Source: Paracoccaceae bacterium (GTDB lineage Bacteria > Pseudomonadota > Alphaproteobacteria > Rhodobacterales > Rhodobacteraceae). From it: a DNA stretch of 28,000 nt. Location: NCBI GenBank assembly GCA_020852535.1, contig JADZAO010000052.1, positions 1 to 28,000 of the forward strand, in the 5' to 3' direction. This document shows, one piece after another, positions 1-7,671 of this stretch (position 1 is its first letter; each line of letters starts with the position of its first letter). Made by a program: the position numbers and the translations under genes. The notes under the pieces were generated by a model, which had not been told where the DNA came from, made no database searches, and saw nothing but the letters and a program-made list of their open reading frames with translations.

Positions 1-1
1 A

Positions 2-1201
2 GCATGGTTCGGACAACGCTACACTATTGCCGTCCTTGCCGGTTCGATTGCACTTTTGCTCGCCTTCCTCGCGATGGGCCAAACCTTCGACGCCGCCCTT
101 TATCGCGCCGCGACCGTTCTCGTCGCGGCGAGCCCCTGCGCCGTGGTGATTTCAGTACCCGCCTCCATACTCTCAGCCCTATCCGCCGCAGCCCGTGGAG
201 GCGTTCTATTTAAGGGCGGGGCGGCACTTGAGACTCTCGCTACTGTCAGCACTTTCGCATTCGACAAGACCGGAACTCTCACAACCGGACAAGCCGAAGT
301 AACCCGCCTGTTGCCGCTTGCTATCGACGAAAACACGCTCCTATCTCTCATTGGCGGATTGGAGGCACATTCCGAACACCCAATCGCCGATGCCCTACGT
401 CGCTCCCTCAACATACGCGGCCTAACACCCGCTCCTGTTTCAAATGTCGTCACCTACCCGTCCGAAGGTATCACCGGCACCGACCCCACCGGGCAGGTCT
501 GGGCAGGCAACCCCCGCATGGCCAACCGCATGGGCGCCGACCTAACCGAACCCACCCTAGCAAGCCTGCAAGACAGTGCCGAAACCGTGGTCTATCTTGG
601 CCGCGGGCCACAGCTCCTCGGCGCAGTCGCGGTAGCCGACCAAGTTCGCGCGACCTCGCGGGATGGGATCGCCGCCCTTCGACGCGAGGGCATTTCCGGC
701 ATCGTCATGATGACCGGCGACCGCCACCCCGTCGCCCTACGCATAGGCCAAGAACTTGGACTGAAACCCGAAGAAATCCACGCCGACCTATTGCCCGCCG
801 ACAAAGTGACCATCATCAGCAATCTTGCCACACGTGGGCGTGTGGCCTTCGTCGGAGATGGTGTGAACGATGCCGCGGCTCTCGCCCGTGCCGATGTCGG
901 CATCGCGATGGGCGCCGCAGGTTCTGAAGTGGCACTTCAGGCCGCAGAAGTTGCCCTGTTATCCGAAAACATGGACCGCCTCGCCGCTGCCCTCCGCCTA
1001 TCCCGCCGCACCGCCACAGTAATCCGCCAAAACCTTGTATTTGCACTTGGTGCTATGGCCGTTCTCGTAATTGGCGGCATGTTCTTCGACCTACCGCTTC
1101 CGCTCGCAGTGCTCGGCCACGAAGGTGGCACCGTTCTAGTGGTTCTAAACGGTCTACGACTTCTTTTCGATCCGATCCGGACCGACAAGACTACACGCTA
1201 A
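2..1201 (+). CDS. Heavy-metal P1B-type ATPase, C-terminal part (P1B-4-like)
   Basis: The frame is open from the left edge, so the N-terminus lies outside the window; about 399 codons remain. The protein exports a transition metal across the inner membrane using ATP. Visible in order: membrane helices, the ion-binding Ser-Pro-Cys motif in ASPCAVVISVP (nt ~125-157), the phosphorylated Asp in DKTGTLTTG (nt ~262), the HP motif in SEHPIADAL, the hinge GDGVNDAAAL (nt ~856), and a last helix with HEGGT (nt ~1117). SPC combined with HEGGT is the known signature of P1B-4 ATPases (CtpD/CzcP/PfeT type; Co, Zn or Fe(II)) rather than Cu (CPC) or ZntA-type pumps. The metal is an inference from motifs. No terminator is seen after the TAA. 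Confidence 0.9.
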   Translation, partial: AWFGQRYTIAVLAGSIALLLAFLAMGQTFDAALYRAATVLVAASPCAVVISVPASILSALSAAARGGVLFKGGAALETLATVSTFAFDKTGTLTTGQAEVTRLLPLAIDENTLLSLIGGLEAHSEHPIADALRRSLNIRGLTPAPVSNVVTYPSEGITGTDPTGQVWAGNPRMANRMGADLTEPTLASLQDSAETVVYLGRGPQLLGAVAVADQVRATSRDGIAALRREGISGIVMMTGDRHPVALRIGQELGLKPEEIHADLLPADKVTIISNLATRGRVAFVGDGVNDAAALARADVGIAMGAAGSEVALQAAEVALLSENMDRLAAALRLSRRTATVIRQNLVFALGAMAVLVIGGMFFDLPLPLAVLGHEGGTVLVVLNGLRLLFDPIRTDKTTR

Positions 1202-1378
1202 AGCATAACACACTCTAAATTAAGACATATCTGGATACCGGTTAACATAGCTTGACTACATCGCCACACGATTTCTTTAAATTTTTATAACTTCGTTATT
1301 ATTCTTTACAAATCGTAACAGAGTTGCGCCCATCGCCCACCCCTGCCAAAATATAATCAAATCTCCTAGGAGGCCTCC
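1202..1378. promoter_or_regulatory. A+T-rich leader upstream of the aldehyde dehydrogenase
   Basis: This gap is clearly richer in A+T than the genes beside it, especially at 1270-1320, as expected for a promoter region. I could not pick a convincing -35/-10 pair. A strong Shine-Dalgarno AGGAGG lies five bases before the ATG at 1379 and fixes that start. Confidence 0.35.
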
Positions 1379-2830
1379 ATGCTCATAAGGCGCGATTTCT
1401 ACATTAACGGGCGCTGGGTTGCCCCCGTCACGCCCAACGACATACCTGTCATCAACCCTTCAACCGAAGAAGCGTGCGCAATCATCTCTCTCGGCAGTGC
1501 CGCCGATACCGAAATAGCAATCGCCGCCGCCCGAACTGCCTTTCCTTCATGGGCAGCAACACCCCCGGCACGACGCAAGGAACTCATCACAGGCATCCTG
1601 ACGCAATACGAAAAACGCGCCGAAGAAATGGCACAGACCATCGCGATGGAAATGGGCGCGCCCATTGATTTTGCACGCTCCGAACAAGCGCCCTGCCTGC
1701 CGTGGCACCTAATCAATTTTCTACAGGCATTCGACCAGATTCACTGGCTCAAACCCTTGGGTGACCATGCCCCCGGTGCGATGATAGCAATGGAGCCGAT
1801 CGGCGTCGTCGGCCTAATCACGCCATGGAATTGGCCTATGAACCAGATCGCACTGAAAGCAATCCCAGCGATGCTGGCAGGCTGTACCTGTGTGCTGAAA
1901 CCCTCTGAGGAAAGCCCACTCAACGCTATGCTCTTTGCCGAATTCTGCCATGACGCGGGCATCCCACCCGGTGTGTTCAATCTCGTGAACGGCGATGGTC
2001 CCGTCGTCGGTTCAACGCTTTCCGCCCATCCCGACGTAGAGATGATCTCATTCACCGGCTCAACCCGTGCGGGAAAGGCCATCACCAAAGCCGCATCCGA
2101 CAGTCTAAAACGCGTCACTTTAGAACTTGGCGGCAAGGGCGCGAACCTCTTGTTCGCCGATGCGGACGACCACGCCGTGCTGCGCTCGGTCAAGCGGATG
2201 ATGGAAAACTCAGGTCAGTCCTGCAACGCTCCCTCACGCCTGCTGGTCGAGCGCTCAGTCTATAACAAAACAGTTTCTAAAGCTGCCAAGATCGCTGATT
2301 CCATCACTGTCGGTCCCGCCATGACAGCAGGAGACCACATCGGACCCGTCATCAACAAGCGCCAATGGGATCAGATCCAGAACTACATCCAAAAAGGAAT
2401 CACCGAAGGTGCTCGCCTAGTCACAGGTGGCCTTGGTCTACCCGAAGGCATGAAGAAAGGCTATTTTGTCCGCCCCACCATCTTTGCCGATGTCAAACCT
2501 GGCATGACCATCGAACGCGAGGAAATTTTTGGCCCCGTCCTGTCAATCATCCCCTTCGACACTGAAGAAGAAGCCGTATGTATTGCCAATGACACTCCCT
2601 ATGGTCTAACCAATTACGTTCAGTCGAGCGACCCTGTCCGTGCCAACCGCCTGTCACGTCAGCTTCGTTCGGGCATGGTCGAAATGAACGGCGAACCCCG
2701 CGGCGCGGGCTCACCCTTCGGGGGCATTAAAGCCTCGGGCCGTGCCCGAGAGGGCGGTATATGGGGTCTAGAAGAATTCCTCGAGGTAAAATCCATCTCA
2801 GGCTACGATAGCACTATAACCTCAAAATAA
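1379..2830 (+). CDS. NAD(P)-dependent aldehyde dehydrogenase
   Basis: A full-length (483 aa) member of the aldehyde dehydrogenase superfamily, cytosolic, oxidising an aldehyde to its acid. Seen: the cofactor region with PWNWPMNQ and KPSE, the general-base Glu in LELGGKGANLLF (residue ~250), the catalytic Cys282 in GQSCNAPSR, and the C-terminal EEIFGPVLSI and GSPFGGIKASGRAREGG motifs. The length is normal and all key residues are present. The start is set by AGGAGG five bases upstream. It stands alone with no pathway genes beside it, so the substrate cannot be deduced; betaine-aldehyde or semialdehyde dehydrogenases are the nearest guesses from the motifs. Confidence 0.93.
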   Translation: MLIRRDFYINGRWVAPVTPNDIPVINPSTEEACAIISLGSAADTEIAIAAARTAFPSWAATPPARRKELITGILTQYEKRAEEMAQTIAMEMGAPIDFARSEQAPCLPWHLINFLQAFDQIHWLKPLGDHAPGAMIAMEPIGVVGLITPWNWPMNQIALKAIPAMLAGCTCVLKPSEESPLNAMLFAEFCHDAGIPPGVFNLVNGDGPVVGSTLSAHPDVEMISFTGSTRAGKAITKAASDSLKRVTLELGGKGANLLFADADDHAVLRSVKRMMENSGQSCNAPSRLLVERSVYNKTVSKAAKIADSITVGPAMTAGDHIGPVINKRQWDQIQNYIQKGITEGARLVTGGLGLPEGMKKGYFVRPTIFADVKPGMTIEREEIFGPVLSIIPFDTEEEAVCIANDTPYGLTNYVQSSDPVRANRLSRQLRSGMVEMNGEPRGAGSPFGGIKASGRAREGGIWGLEEFLEVKSISGYDSTITSK

Positions 2831-3236
2831 CCCCTACCCCCTTACTCTGCGAAAGGAGAAGGGCCTAACAGGTGACCATTAGGAAAAGGACAGCCCCCCA
2901 CAACCTTAACCCAAGGGGACAGCATAACCAAAAAAGCGCTTCTCTGGTAAAGAGACATGAAACATGCGCGCAACCTACCAAAGCCTTTTTAACAAGATCA
3001 TCTAAAAACATCAACAACAAAGACCCGCTTCCCCGCGTCACACTGTAGCATTGCAGCCAATGCGCTGCTAATTCGGCGGCCTTACCGCTTTCACTGCCTA
3101 CCGCTCAAACAAATTGACCATCAAAGGCGAGCCCAATCATCGCCAAACACATATACACTGCCAGAAAACCCAACTTATATAACTTCTGGATCCTATCTCG
3201 CAAAAAGCAGAGGAATGAAAACCGGCCAGCCTTTGG
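2831..3236. other. 406-bp gap with no intact gene
   Basis: This lies between the aldehyde dehydrogenase stop and the rluA stop (convergent). All frames are broken by stops. On the minus strand, about 3111-3200, a short frame reads through a hydrophobic stretch (KLGFLAVYMCLAMIGLAF) before a stop, which could be a scrap of a membrane protein, but I cannot assign it to a family. No clear terminator hairpin was found. Confidence 0.4.
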
Positions 3237-3884
3237 TTAGAAAGGATAGGGCGAAGCAAAGGAAACACGTTCTTTCGTTTCTGGATGGCTCAACTCCAAC
3301 GTCTCGGCATGCAGCATCAGGCGTGGAAAGTCGCGTGCCGGACCAAACGCATAGATCGGATCTCCGAGTATCGGATGACCCAGTTCGGCCATATGCACCC
3401 GCAACTGATGACTGCGCCCCGTCAAAGGAAACATCCGCACCCGCGTCTCACCGTCGCCACGAACAATAACCTCCCAATCAGTCAACGCCTGCCGCCCGTT
3501 CACAGGGTCGACCATCTGCTTGGGACGGTTGGGCCAATCGGCACAAAGCGGCAGATCCACCCGCCCGCTGTCAGGCTCAACGACACCCCAGACCCGGGCA
3601 ACATAGCTTTTTTTTACCCGCCGCTTTTCGAATTCCTGCCCCAAAAATCCCTGCGCCACCTTATCCCGCGCAAAGATCATCACGCCTGATGTGTCACAAT
3701 CCAGCCGATGCACCACCAGCGCCTCAGGGTATTCCTCGACCAGCCGCGCAATAAGGCAATCCTCACGCCCCTGCAGCTTACCAGGCACCGACAGCAGACC
3801 CGAAGGCTTATCTAACACGATGATTCGCGCATCAATATGCAGCACCGAAAGCGGCACATTCGGCGGATCATAAACAAATCTCAT
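3237..3884 (-). CDS. rluA: RluA-type 23S rRNA/tRNA pseudouridine synthase
   Basis: Converts specific uridines to pseudouridine in RNA. At 215 aa it is close to E. coli RluA (219 aa), which modifies 23S U746 and tRNA U32. Motifs resemble RluA throughout: LDKPSGLLSVPGK near the N-terminus, the catalytic Asp in HRLDCDTSGV, KKSYVARVWG, DLPLCADWPNRPKQ, and GRSHQLRVHMAELGHPILGD. There is no S4 domain, as in RluA. Two adjacent ATGs (3887 and 3884) are possible starts; the second matches the family start (MRFVYDPP). No good Shine-Dalgarno is visible. The start overlaps the stop codon of the decayed upstream frame (TGA at 3884-3886), so it may be translated by coupling. Confidence 0.9.
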   Translation of the reverse strand: MRFVYDPPNVPLSVLHIDARIIVLDKPSGLLSVPGKLQGREDCLIARLVEEYPEALVVHRLDCDTSGVMIFARDKVAQGFLGQEFEKRRVKKSYVARVWGVVEPDSGRVDLPLCADWPNRPKQMVDPVNGRQALTDWEVIVRGDGETRVRMFPLTGRSHQLRVHMAELGHPILGDPIYAFGPARDFPRLMLHAETLELSHPETKERVSFASPYPF

Positions 3885-4156
3885 CATAAAAAAATATGAC
3901 CCGCGGCCAGCACACGCTGGCGCAGACCGGAGCACAGATGGTTCAACCCGAACGGCTGAAACCAGTTATGACAGATAAAGTAAGTATTAAAGATAGCAAT
4001 CGTAGCACCTGCAGCAAAGTAATCGTCATGGATATCACGAACTAGGTGGGGGTGATCCAAAATTACCCGCGTCGCCACAAACGAGGTCAGCGGCTCATTC
4101 AACCACGCTATCAGTTTTTTCCCCATGTTACCAACAATAAGCGTGATCGCCACCAT
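3884..4156 (-). pseudogene. Remnant of homocysteine S-methyltransferase family gene (N-terminal part)
   Basis: An open frame of 90 codons that resembles the N-terminus of the homocysteine S-methyltransferase/betaine-homocysteine methyltransferase family: the usual DGGMGQEL has become VGNMGKKL, followed by ILDHPHLVRDIHDDYFAAG and AGATIAIFNTYF (usually ATTNTY). Intact family members are about 300-340 aa and need a C-terminal zinc site with paired cysteines, which is missing. The similarity stops near the rluA start, so the 3' two thirds are deleted. The acidic and glycine residues of the first motif are also substituted. I infer a dead gene from recall of family motifs, without an alignment. 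Confidence 0.6.
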
Positions 4157-4719
4157 TTCAGTTTCCCGCTTTAAAACGCAGCCGTGACACGCGGCAAACC
4201 GTCGGTCAAATGGGAATAGTCGCCCTTATCAGCGAGATGATACCACTTTACGATCAAGAGCCAGCCTCTCGGCCAGTCGTTTCAGCCCACAGCGATCAAA
4301 ATCTTATCGCTGCCGACGATATCCCAGAACATACTGAACTCACAGGTCTTGCAAAACCCACATCGTGCTGTGGCTCTAAACTAGAACCATTCCGGCCCCT
4401 CGTCGCAGAGCAGCCGCATCACCGCTTTTGGCACGCCAGTCGCGACCAAATAATGCCTGTTCTTCTTACGGCACTAGGTACAGTAAAAAGCCTATCATCA
4501 TCCGCAAGACAACACCGCTTACGAACGGCCCAATACCATACAAGCACGATTCGGTCTTTGGCATCTACACAGTACTTACCATAATAATGGACCCTGCCAT
4601 GCAGTTCCGCCCAAGCCCTCCACCCTCCTTATGCTGCAACTAACCCACTATTTTCACGGTAACTTTTTTACATGATAGTCGCACAATAGAATGCCAATAT
4701 CAAAAGTTTGACAGGCCTC

Positions 4720-4782
4720 ATGATCGCCTCAGCCATGCTTTTGACAATCACCCTGCTGCTTACACTTCCATTCGTAATCTAA
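4720..4782 (+). CDS. Possible 20-residue hydrophobic small protein
   Basis: A tiny frame, ATG to TAA, encoding an almost wholly hydrophobic peptide (MIASAMLLTITLL at the start, ending PFVI), enough for one membrane helix. An AGG lies five bases before the ATG. TTGACA occurs just upstream at 4708-4713 but without a good -10. It could be a membrane micropeptide or chance in decaying DNA; I favour chance. Confidence 0.15.
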   Translation: MIASAMLLTITLLLTLPFVI

Positions 4783-4821
4783 GTTAACTCTTTCAGGCAT
4801 TCCCTCAGAACCACTTTTCCC

Positions 4822-4844
4822 TTATCATTAGTGTAAAGTGATAA
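4822..4844. promoter_or_regulatory. Short inverted repeat before the lipoprotein gene
   Basis: TTATCA at 4822-4827 and TGATAA at 4839-4844 form six-base arms separated by 11 bases. It sits immediately upstream of the start at 4859 and could be an operator or a weak hairpin over the ribosome binding region. Six-base arms in A+T-rich DNA can arise by chance. Confidence 0.2.
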
Positions 4845-4858
4845 ACTGCGAGTGACAA

Positions 4859-5443
4859 ATGAACAGACTTCTCCGTGCGTCTATCCTGTTGTTACTTCTC
4901 GCCTCCTGCGGAGGCGGCAACTATTCGGCGCCACGACAACTCGACAACGCTTGCGCTATCTTGGCCGAGCGTCCGCAGTATTTACAAGCAATGAAAGCCA
5001 CAGAACGCCGTTGGGGCGTCCCGATTCACGTCCAGATGGCGACGATCCACCAAGAATCAAAATTCATCGGCAACGCCCGCACCCCGCGCCGCTATGCACT
5101 GGGGATTATCCCAATGGGACGGCAATCGTCAGCCTATGGCTACAGTCAAGCACTTGATGGAACATGGGACGATTACCGCCGCAGCACAGGTGGCATGAGT
5201 GCCCGCCGCGACCGCATTCAAGATGCAACTGATTTCATGGGCTGGTACATGAATGAAACCAGCAAGAAGCTTAATATCCCAAAAGGGGACGCTGCTAGAC
5301 AGTATCTCGCCTATCACGAAGGCCGCAACGGCTTTGCAAACCAAAGCTATCTTAACAAGCCATGGCTCATTAATGTGGCAGCCAAGGTCAAAAAGCGCGC
5401 CGAAATGTATCGTAGCCAGCTACAGACTTGCAGCAAACTCTGA
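4859..5443 (+). CDS. Lipoprotein with lytic-transglycosylase (SLT-like) domain
   Basis: 194 aa. The N-terminus is a lipoprotein signal: MNR, a run of leucines, then lipobox LASC with the lipidated Cys17, followed by Gly residues, so probably anchored to a membrane on the periplasmic side. The body fits the SLT-type muramidase fold: a Glu in ATIHQESKF (Glu66) placed like the catalytic acid, then YGYSQALDGTWDDYRR and YLAYHEGRNGF. It would cleave peptidoglycan glycan strands. It ends with its TGA directly against the stop of the convergent lolA (no gap). The enzymatic role is inferred from motif order. Confidence 0.78.
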   Translation: MNRLLRASILLLLLASCGGGNYSAPRQLDNACAILAERPQYLQAMKATERRWGVPIHVQMATIHQESKFIGNARTPRRYALGIIPMGRQSSAYGYSQALDGTWDDYRRSTGGMSARRDRIQDATDFMGWYMNETSKKLNIPKGDAARQYLAYHEGRNGFANQSYLNKPWLINVAAKVKKRAEMYRSQLQTCSKL

Positions 5444-6043
5444 TCACTTCCTTTTGTCTGATTCCATCGTGATCGAAAACAGCGAGGGCGGCAAGTTACC
5501 GCCCTTTTGCATTTCGCCCAAAATGACCGTGGTCTGGCTGCCCAAATCGTCAGTAATCACCCACTGGCGCAATTCGACAGGATCAGACGTAAAAACCAGC
5601 TCTATCGTGCCATATCCCGGATGAGCAGGATCCTGCACCGCCAGCCGTGTCGTGGCATCCTGCTCGACATAACCCACCACCATCTTAGCCCGCGCCAAAT
5701 CGACGTTCGCATCAAGAATTAGACTCAACGGCGTCCGACTCAGTGGATATTGTGCGGGCGGCTGGTTCGACTTAGCGTCGAAGATCGCCACCTGACCACC
5801 GCCTGCTATTACAAGGCTCCGGTCCGGAGAATCATATTCGAACCGCACTCGTCCCGGCCGCTTAATAAACAAATGTCCCTTCGAGATCGTCCCGTCCGCA
5901 TTTACCTGCGTGAAAGGCACCTCCACCGTAGTAAGCCCATTCAGATAACGGTTCAGATCGCCCAAACCGATCTTCTCGGCATGGACCGGAAGCGATAGGA
6001 TGAGCACAGCGAGCGGAGCAAAAAAGGCGATTTTCAGAATCAT
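5444..6043 (-). CDS. lolA: LolA-type outer-membrane lipoprotein carrier
   Basis: 199 aa with a cleavable signal peptide (hydrophobic core to about residue 20, LPVHA then E). LolA takes lipoproteins from the LolCDE complex at the inner membrane and ferries them through the periplasm. The mature part shows the LolA pattern: a search helix LNRYLNGLTTVEVPFTQ, then GTISKGHLFIKRPGRVRFEY and later TTRLAVQDP. Length is normal. The gene follows the PAP2 gene on the same strand after 119 bases. In many Rhodobacterales lolA sits next to ftsK; that is not so here (recollection, not checked). Confidence 0.85.
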   Translation of the reverse strand: MILKIAFFAPLAVLILSLPVHAEKIGLGDLNRYLNGLTTVEVPFTQVNADGTISKGHLFIKRPGRVRFEYDSPDRSLVIAGGGQVAIFDAKSNQPPAQYPLSRTPLSLILDANVDLARAKMVVGYVEQDATTRLAVQDPAHPGYGTIELVFTSDPVELRQWVITDDLGSQTTVILGEMQKGGNLPPSLFSITMESDKRK

Positions 6044-6162
6044 GCCTTCATTATAACAATACCCGGCCCCACTTGACAGGGCAGGCCACGCGATGTTGCA
6101 GGAAAGTGCCTAAACCATAATCGACAGGCCGAACGCAAGAATCCGCCACCTATCCTCCAGCC

Positions 6163-6738
6163 TTAACGCCTAAACACCGCACGAAACTGCAGCGCAGTCC
6201 AACCACGCAACCGCACCAGCTCGCGCACCACCATCGCTCGCACACGCGAAGGCCGCCGAAGCAACCGTTCAAATAACCAGCCGTAAAGCGCACCGAACAG
6301 CACCTGCCAAAGATCATGCGCCTTTACTTCCATTCGCGACCCGCCAACATAACCTGCCGACAACAGCACCACACCCTGCACCCAAGGATTACCCGTCACA
6401 CAATCGTGCACCAAAGACGAGGCACCAAAGACCGCAGCAGAGGTATGGGCCGAAGGAAACCCATTCCCACCGCCATGCGGACGAATGTTAATCGCAGCAT
6501 CCCCCAACACGTTCTTGGTTCCATGACTTACAAGCCACATGCCAACGAAACGCAAAGCATATTCGCTCGCCTGCCCATTAACCGCAGCACAGCTCCAAGC
6601 GACCATCGGCAAGGCCTCCTGTAACCGGTCCCCAATCCTCTCGACATCGCGCGGCGCTGTCGCGACCGTCAATGTAAGCACCACCAGCACCAACCAAAGC
6701 CTAAAACGCAACAGCGTTGTCCTTGCCTTCTGCCACAT
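6163..6738 (-). CDS. PAP2-superfamily membrane phosphatase
   Basis: 191 aa with an N-terminal membrane helix and further hydrophobic segments. The three acid-phosphatase motifs can be traced: K...RP in KNVLGDAAINIRP, the PSGH-type motif as NGFPSAHTSAA, and SR-x5-H in GSRMEVKAHDLWQV. The final Asp of the third motif (SRx5Hx3D) is Gln here, so either this is a subfamily variant or activity is altered. Such enzymes remove phosphate from lipid phosphates (phosphatidate, undecaprenyl-PP, PGP). The exact substrate cannot be read from the sequence. It is divergent from petA. Confidence 0.78.
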   Translation of the reverse strand: MWQKARTTLLRFRLWLVLVVLTLTVATAPRDVERIGDRLQEALPMVAWSCAAVNGQASEYALRFVGMWLVSHGTKNVLGDAAINIRPHGGGNGFPSAHTSAAVFGASSLVHDCVTGNPWVQGVVLLSAGYVGGSRMEVKAHDLWQVLFGALYGWLFERLLRRPSRVRAMVVRELVRLRGWTALQFRAVFRR

Positions 6739-7093
6739 CCAAAACCACCCCGCGCCCCGTTACCATATACCCTCTATACGGGCGCTAATCGATTTTCGCT
6801 ACGACTTGTCGCAGTGATCATCTGAACGGCAAAGTGCGACGTTCTCCCCTTAATAGCCGGAACTCCGCAATAGCATCCATCGCACGTCCAAAGATGCAAA
6901 AGACGCAGATATAAATCACAGACCGCAAAATTTCTGTACCACAAACAGCTCTTGGGCCAACTAAGCCCTTTTGCCCGCTGGACGAAGCGGCATACGTTGG
7001 CTAAAACCCGCCCAGCGAGGCTGCGTGCGAGCGTAGCCCTACACGTATATGGGACGCGGACAGAACCCGCGTTCTTGATAGGGAGAATATCTC
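6739..7093. promoter_or_regulatory. Divergent intergenic region, PAP2 gene / petABC
   Basis: 355 bases without a credible gene; the open frame on the minus strand (6774-7106) has no family features. The region must hold the petABC promoter and that of the PAP2 gene. I could not identify sure promoter elements. A GGAG Shine-Dalgarno (in TAGGGAGAAT, near 7080) precedes the petA start. Confidence 0.4.
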
Positions 7094-7660
7094 GTGTCCC
7101 ACACAAACGAAACCTCAGGCAGCGCCGGTACCCGCCGTGATTTCTTGTACTACGCCACGGCCGGAGCCGGGGCTGTCGCCACCGGCGCAGCAGTCTGGCC
7201 TCTGGTCAACCAGATGAACCCCTCAGCCGACGTTCATGCGCTTGCCTCGATCTTCGTCGATGTGTCGTCAGTCGAGCCGGGTACTCAACTTACAGTCAAA
7301 TGGCTCGGCAAGCCGGTATTCATCCGTCGCCGCACACCTGAAGACATCGAGTCAGCCCGTGCGGTCGCGCTGACCGAACTCCCCGATATAAACAGCGAAA
7401 ACGCAAACAAGCCAGCCACCGACGCATCGGACCAGAACCGCACGCTTGATGAAGCCGGCGAATGGCTAGTGATGATGGGCGTCTGCACGCACCTCGGCTG
7501 CGTGCCACTGGGTGACGCGGGCGATTTCGGTGGCTGGTTCTGCCCCTGCCACGGCTCACACTACGATGCTGCGGGTCGCATCCGCAAAGGTCCAGCCCCG
7601 CGCAATTTGCCGGTGCCGGTCGCCACATTCACCGACGAAACTACGATCAAGCTAGGGTAA
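7094..7660 (+). CDS. petA: Ubiquinol-cytochrome c reductase, Rieske iron-sulfur subunit
   Basis: 188 aa. It carries the [2Fe-2S] centre of the cytochrome bc1 complex, moving electrons from ubiquinol to cytochrome c1. Seen: a twin-arginine N-terminus (TRRDFLYYATAG) whose uncleaved helix anchors it in the membrane, then cluster boxes C131THLGC136 and C150PCHGSHY, which give the two Cys and two His ligands plus the disulfide pair. The start is GTG, supported by the GGAG upstream and the match to the family N-terminus (MSHTNE). First gene of petABC; 11 bases separate it from petB. Confidence 0.97.
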   Translation: MSHTNETSGSAGTRRDFLYYATAGAGAVATGAAVWPLVNQMNPSADVHALASIFVDVSSVEPGTQLTVKWLGKPVFIRRRTPEDIESARAVALTELPDINSENANKPATDASDQNRTLDEAGEWLVMMGVCTHLGCVPLGDAGDFGGWFCPCHGSHYDAAGRIRKGPAPRNLPVPVATFTDETTIKLG

Positions 7661-7671
7661 GGAAACAAAAG

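Larger units (their letters stand above)
4157..4858. other. 702-bp gap: decayed DNA, no intact gene
   Basis: There are several short open frames on both strands but none has family motifs, consistent length or a good ribosome binding site. On the minus strand the reading is broken repeatedly by stops, as expected for old coding DNA upstream of the methyltransferase remnant. Near the right end there is a 20-codon hydrophobic frame (4720-4782) and a short inverted repeat TTATCA-N11-TGATAA (4822-4844), 15 bases before the lipoprotein gene start. Confidence 0.4.

Noticed and set aside
1287..1299. Resemblance to a lox arm (ATAACTTCGTTAT)
   Set aside because: Only part of one arm matches; there is no spacer and second arm, and A+T-rich promoter DNA easily gives a short palindrome like this.
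1741..2193. 150-codon minus-strand frame within the aldehyde dehydrogenase gene
   Set aside because: Shadow of a well-supported gene; no recognisable domain or ribosome binding site.
4210..4584. 124-codon plus-strand frame in the decayed region
   Set aside because: No motif, unusual composition, no ribosome binding site; consistent with chance opening in degraded DNA.
6774..7106. 110-codon minus-strand frame upstream of petA
   Set aside because: Covers the promoter region, rich in Cys and Arg with no domain; would overlap the petA start.
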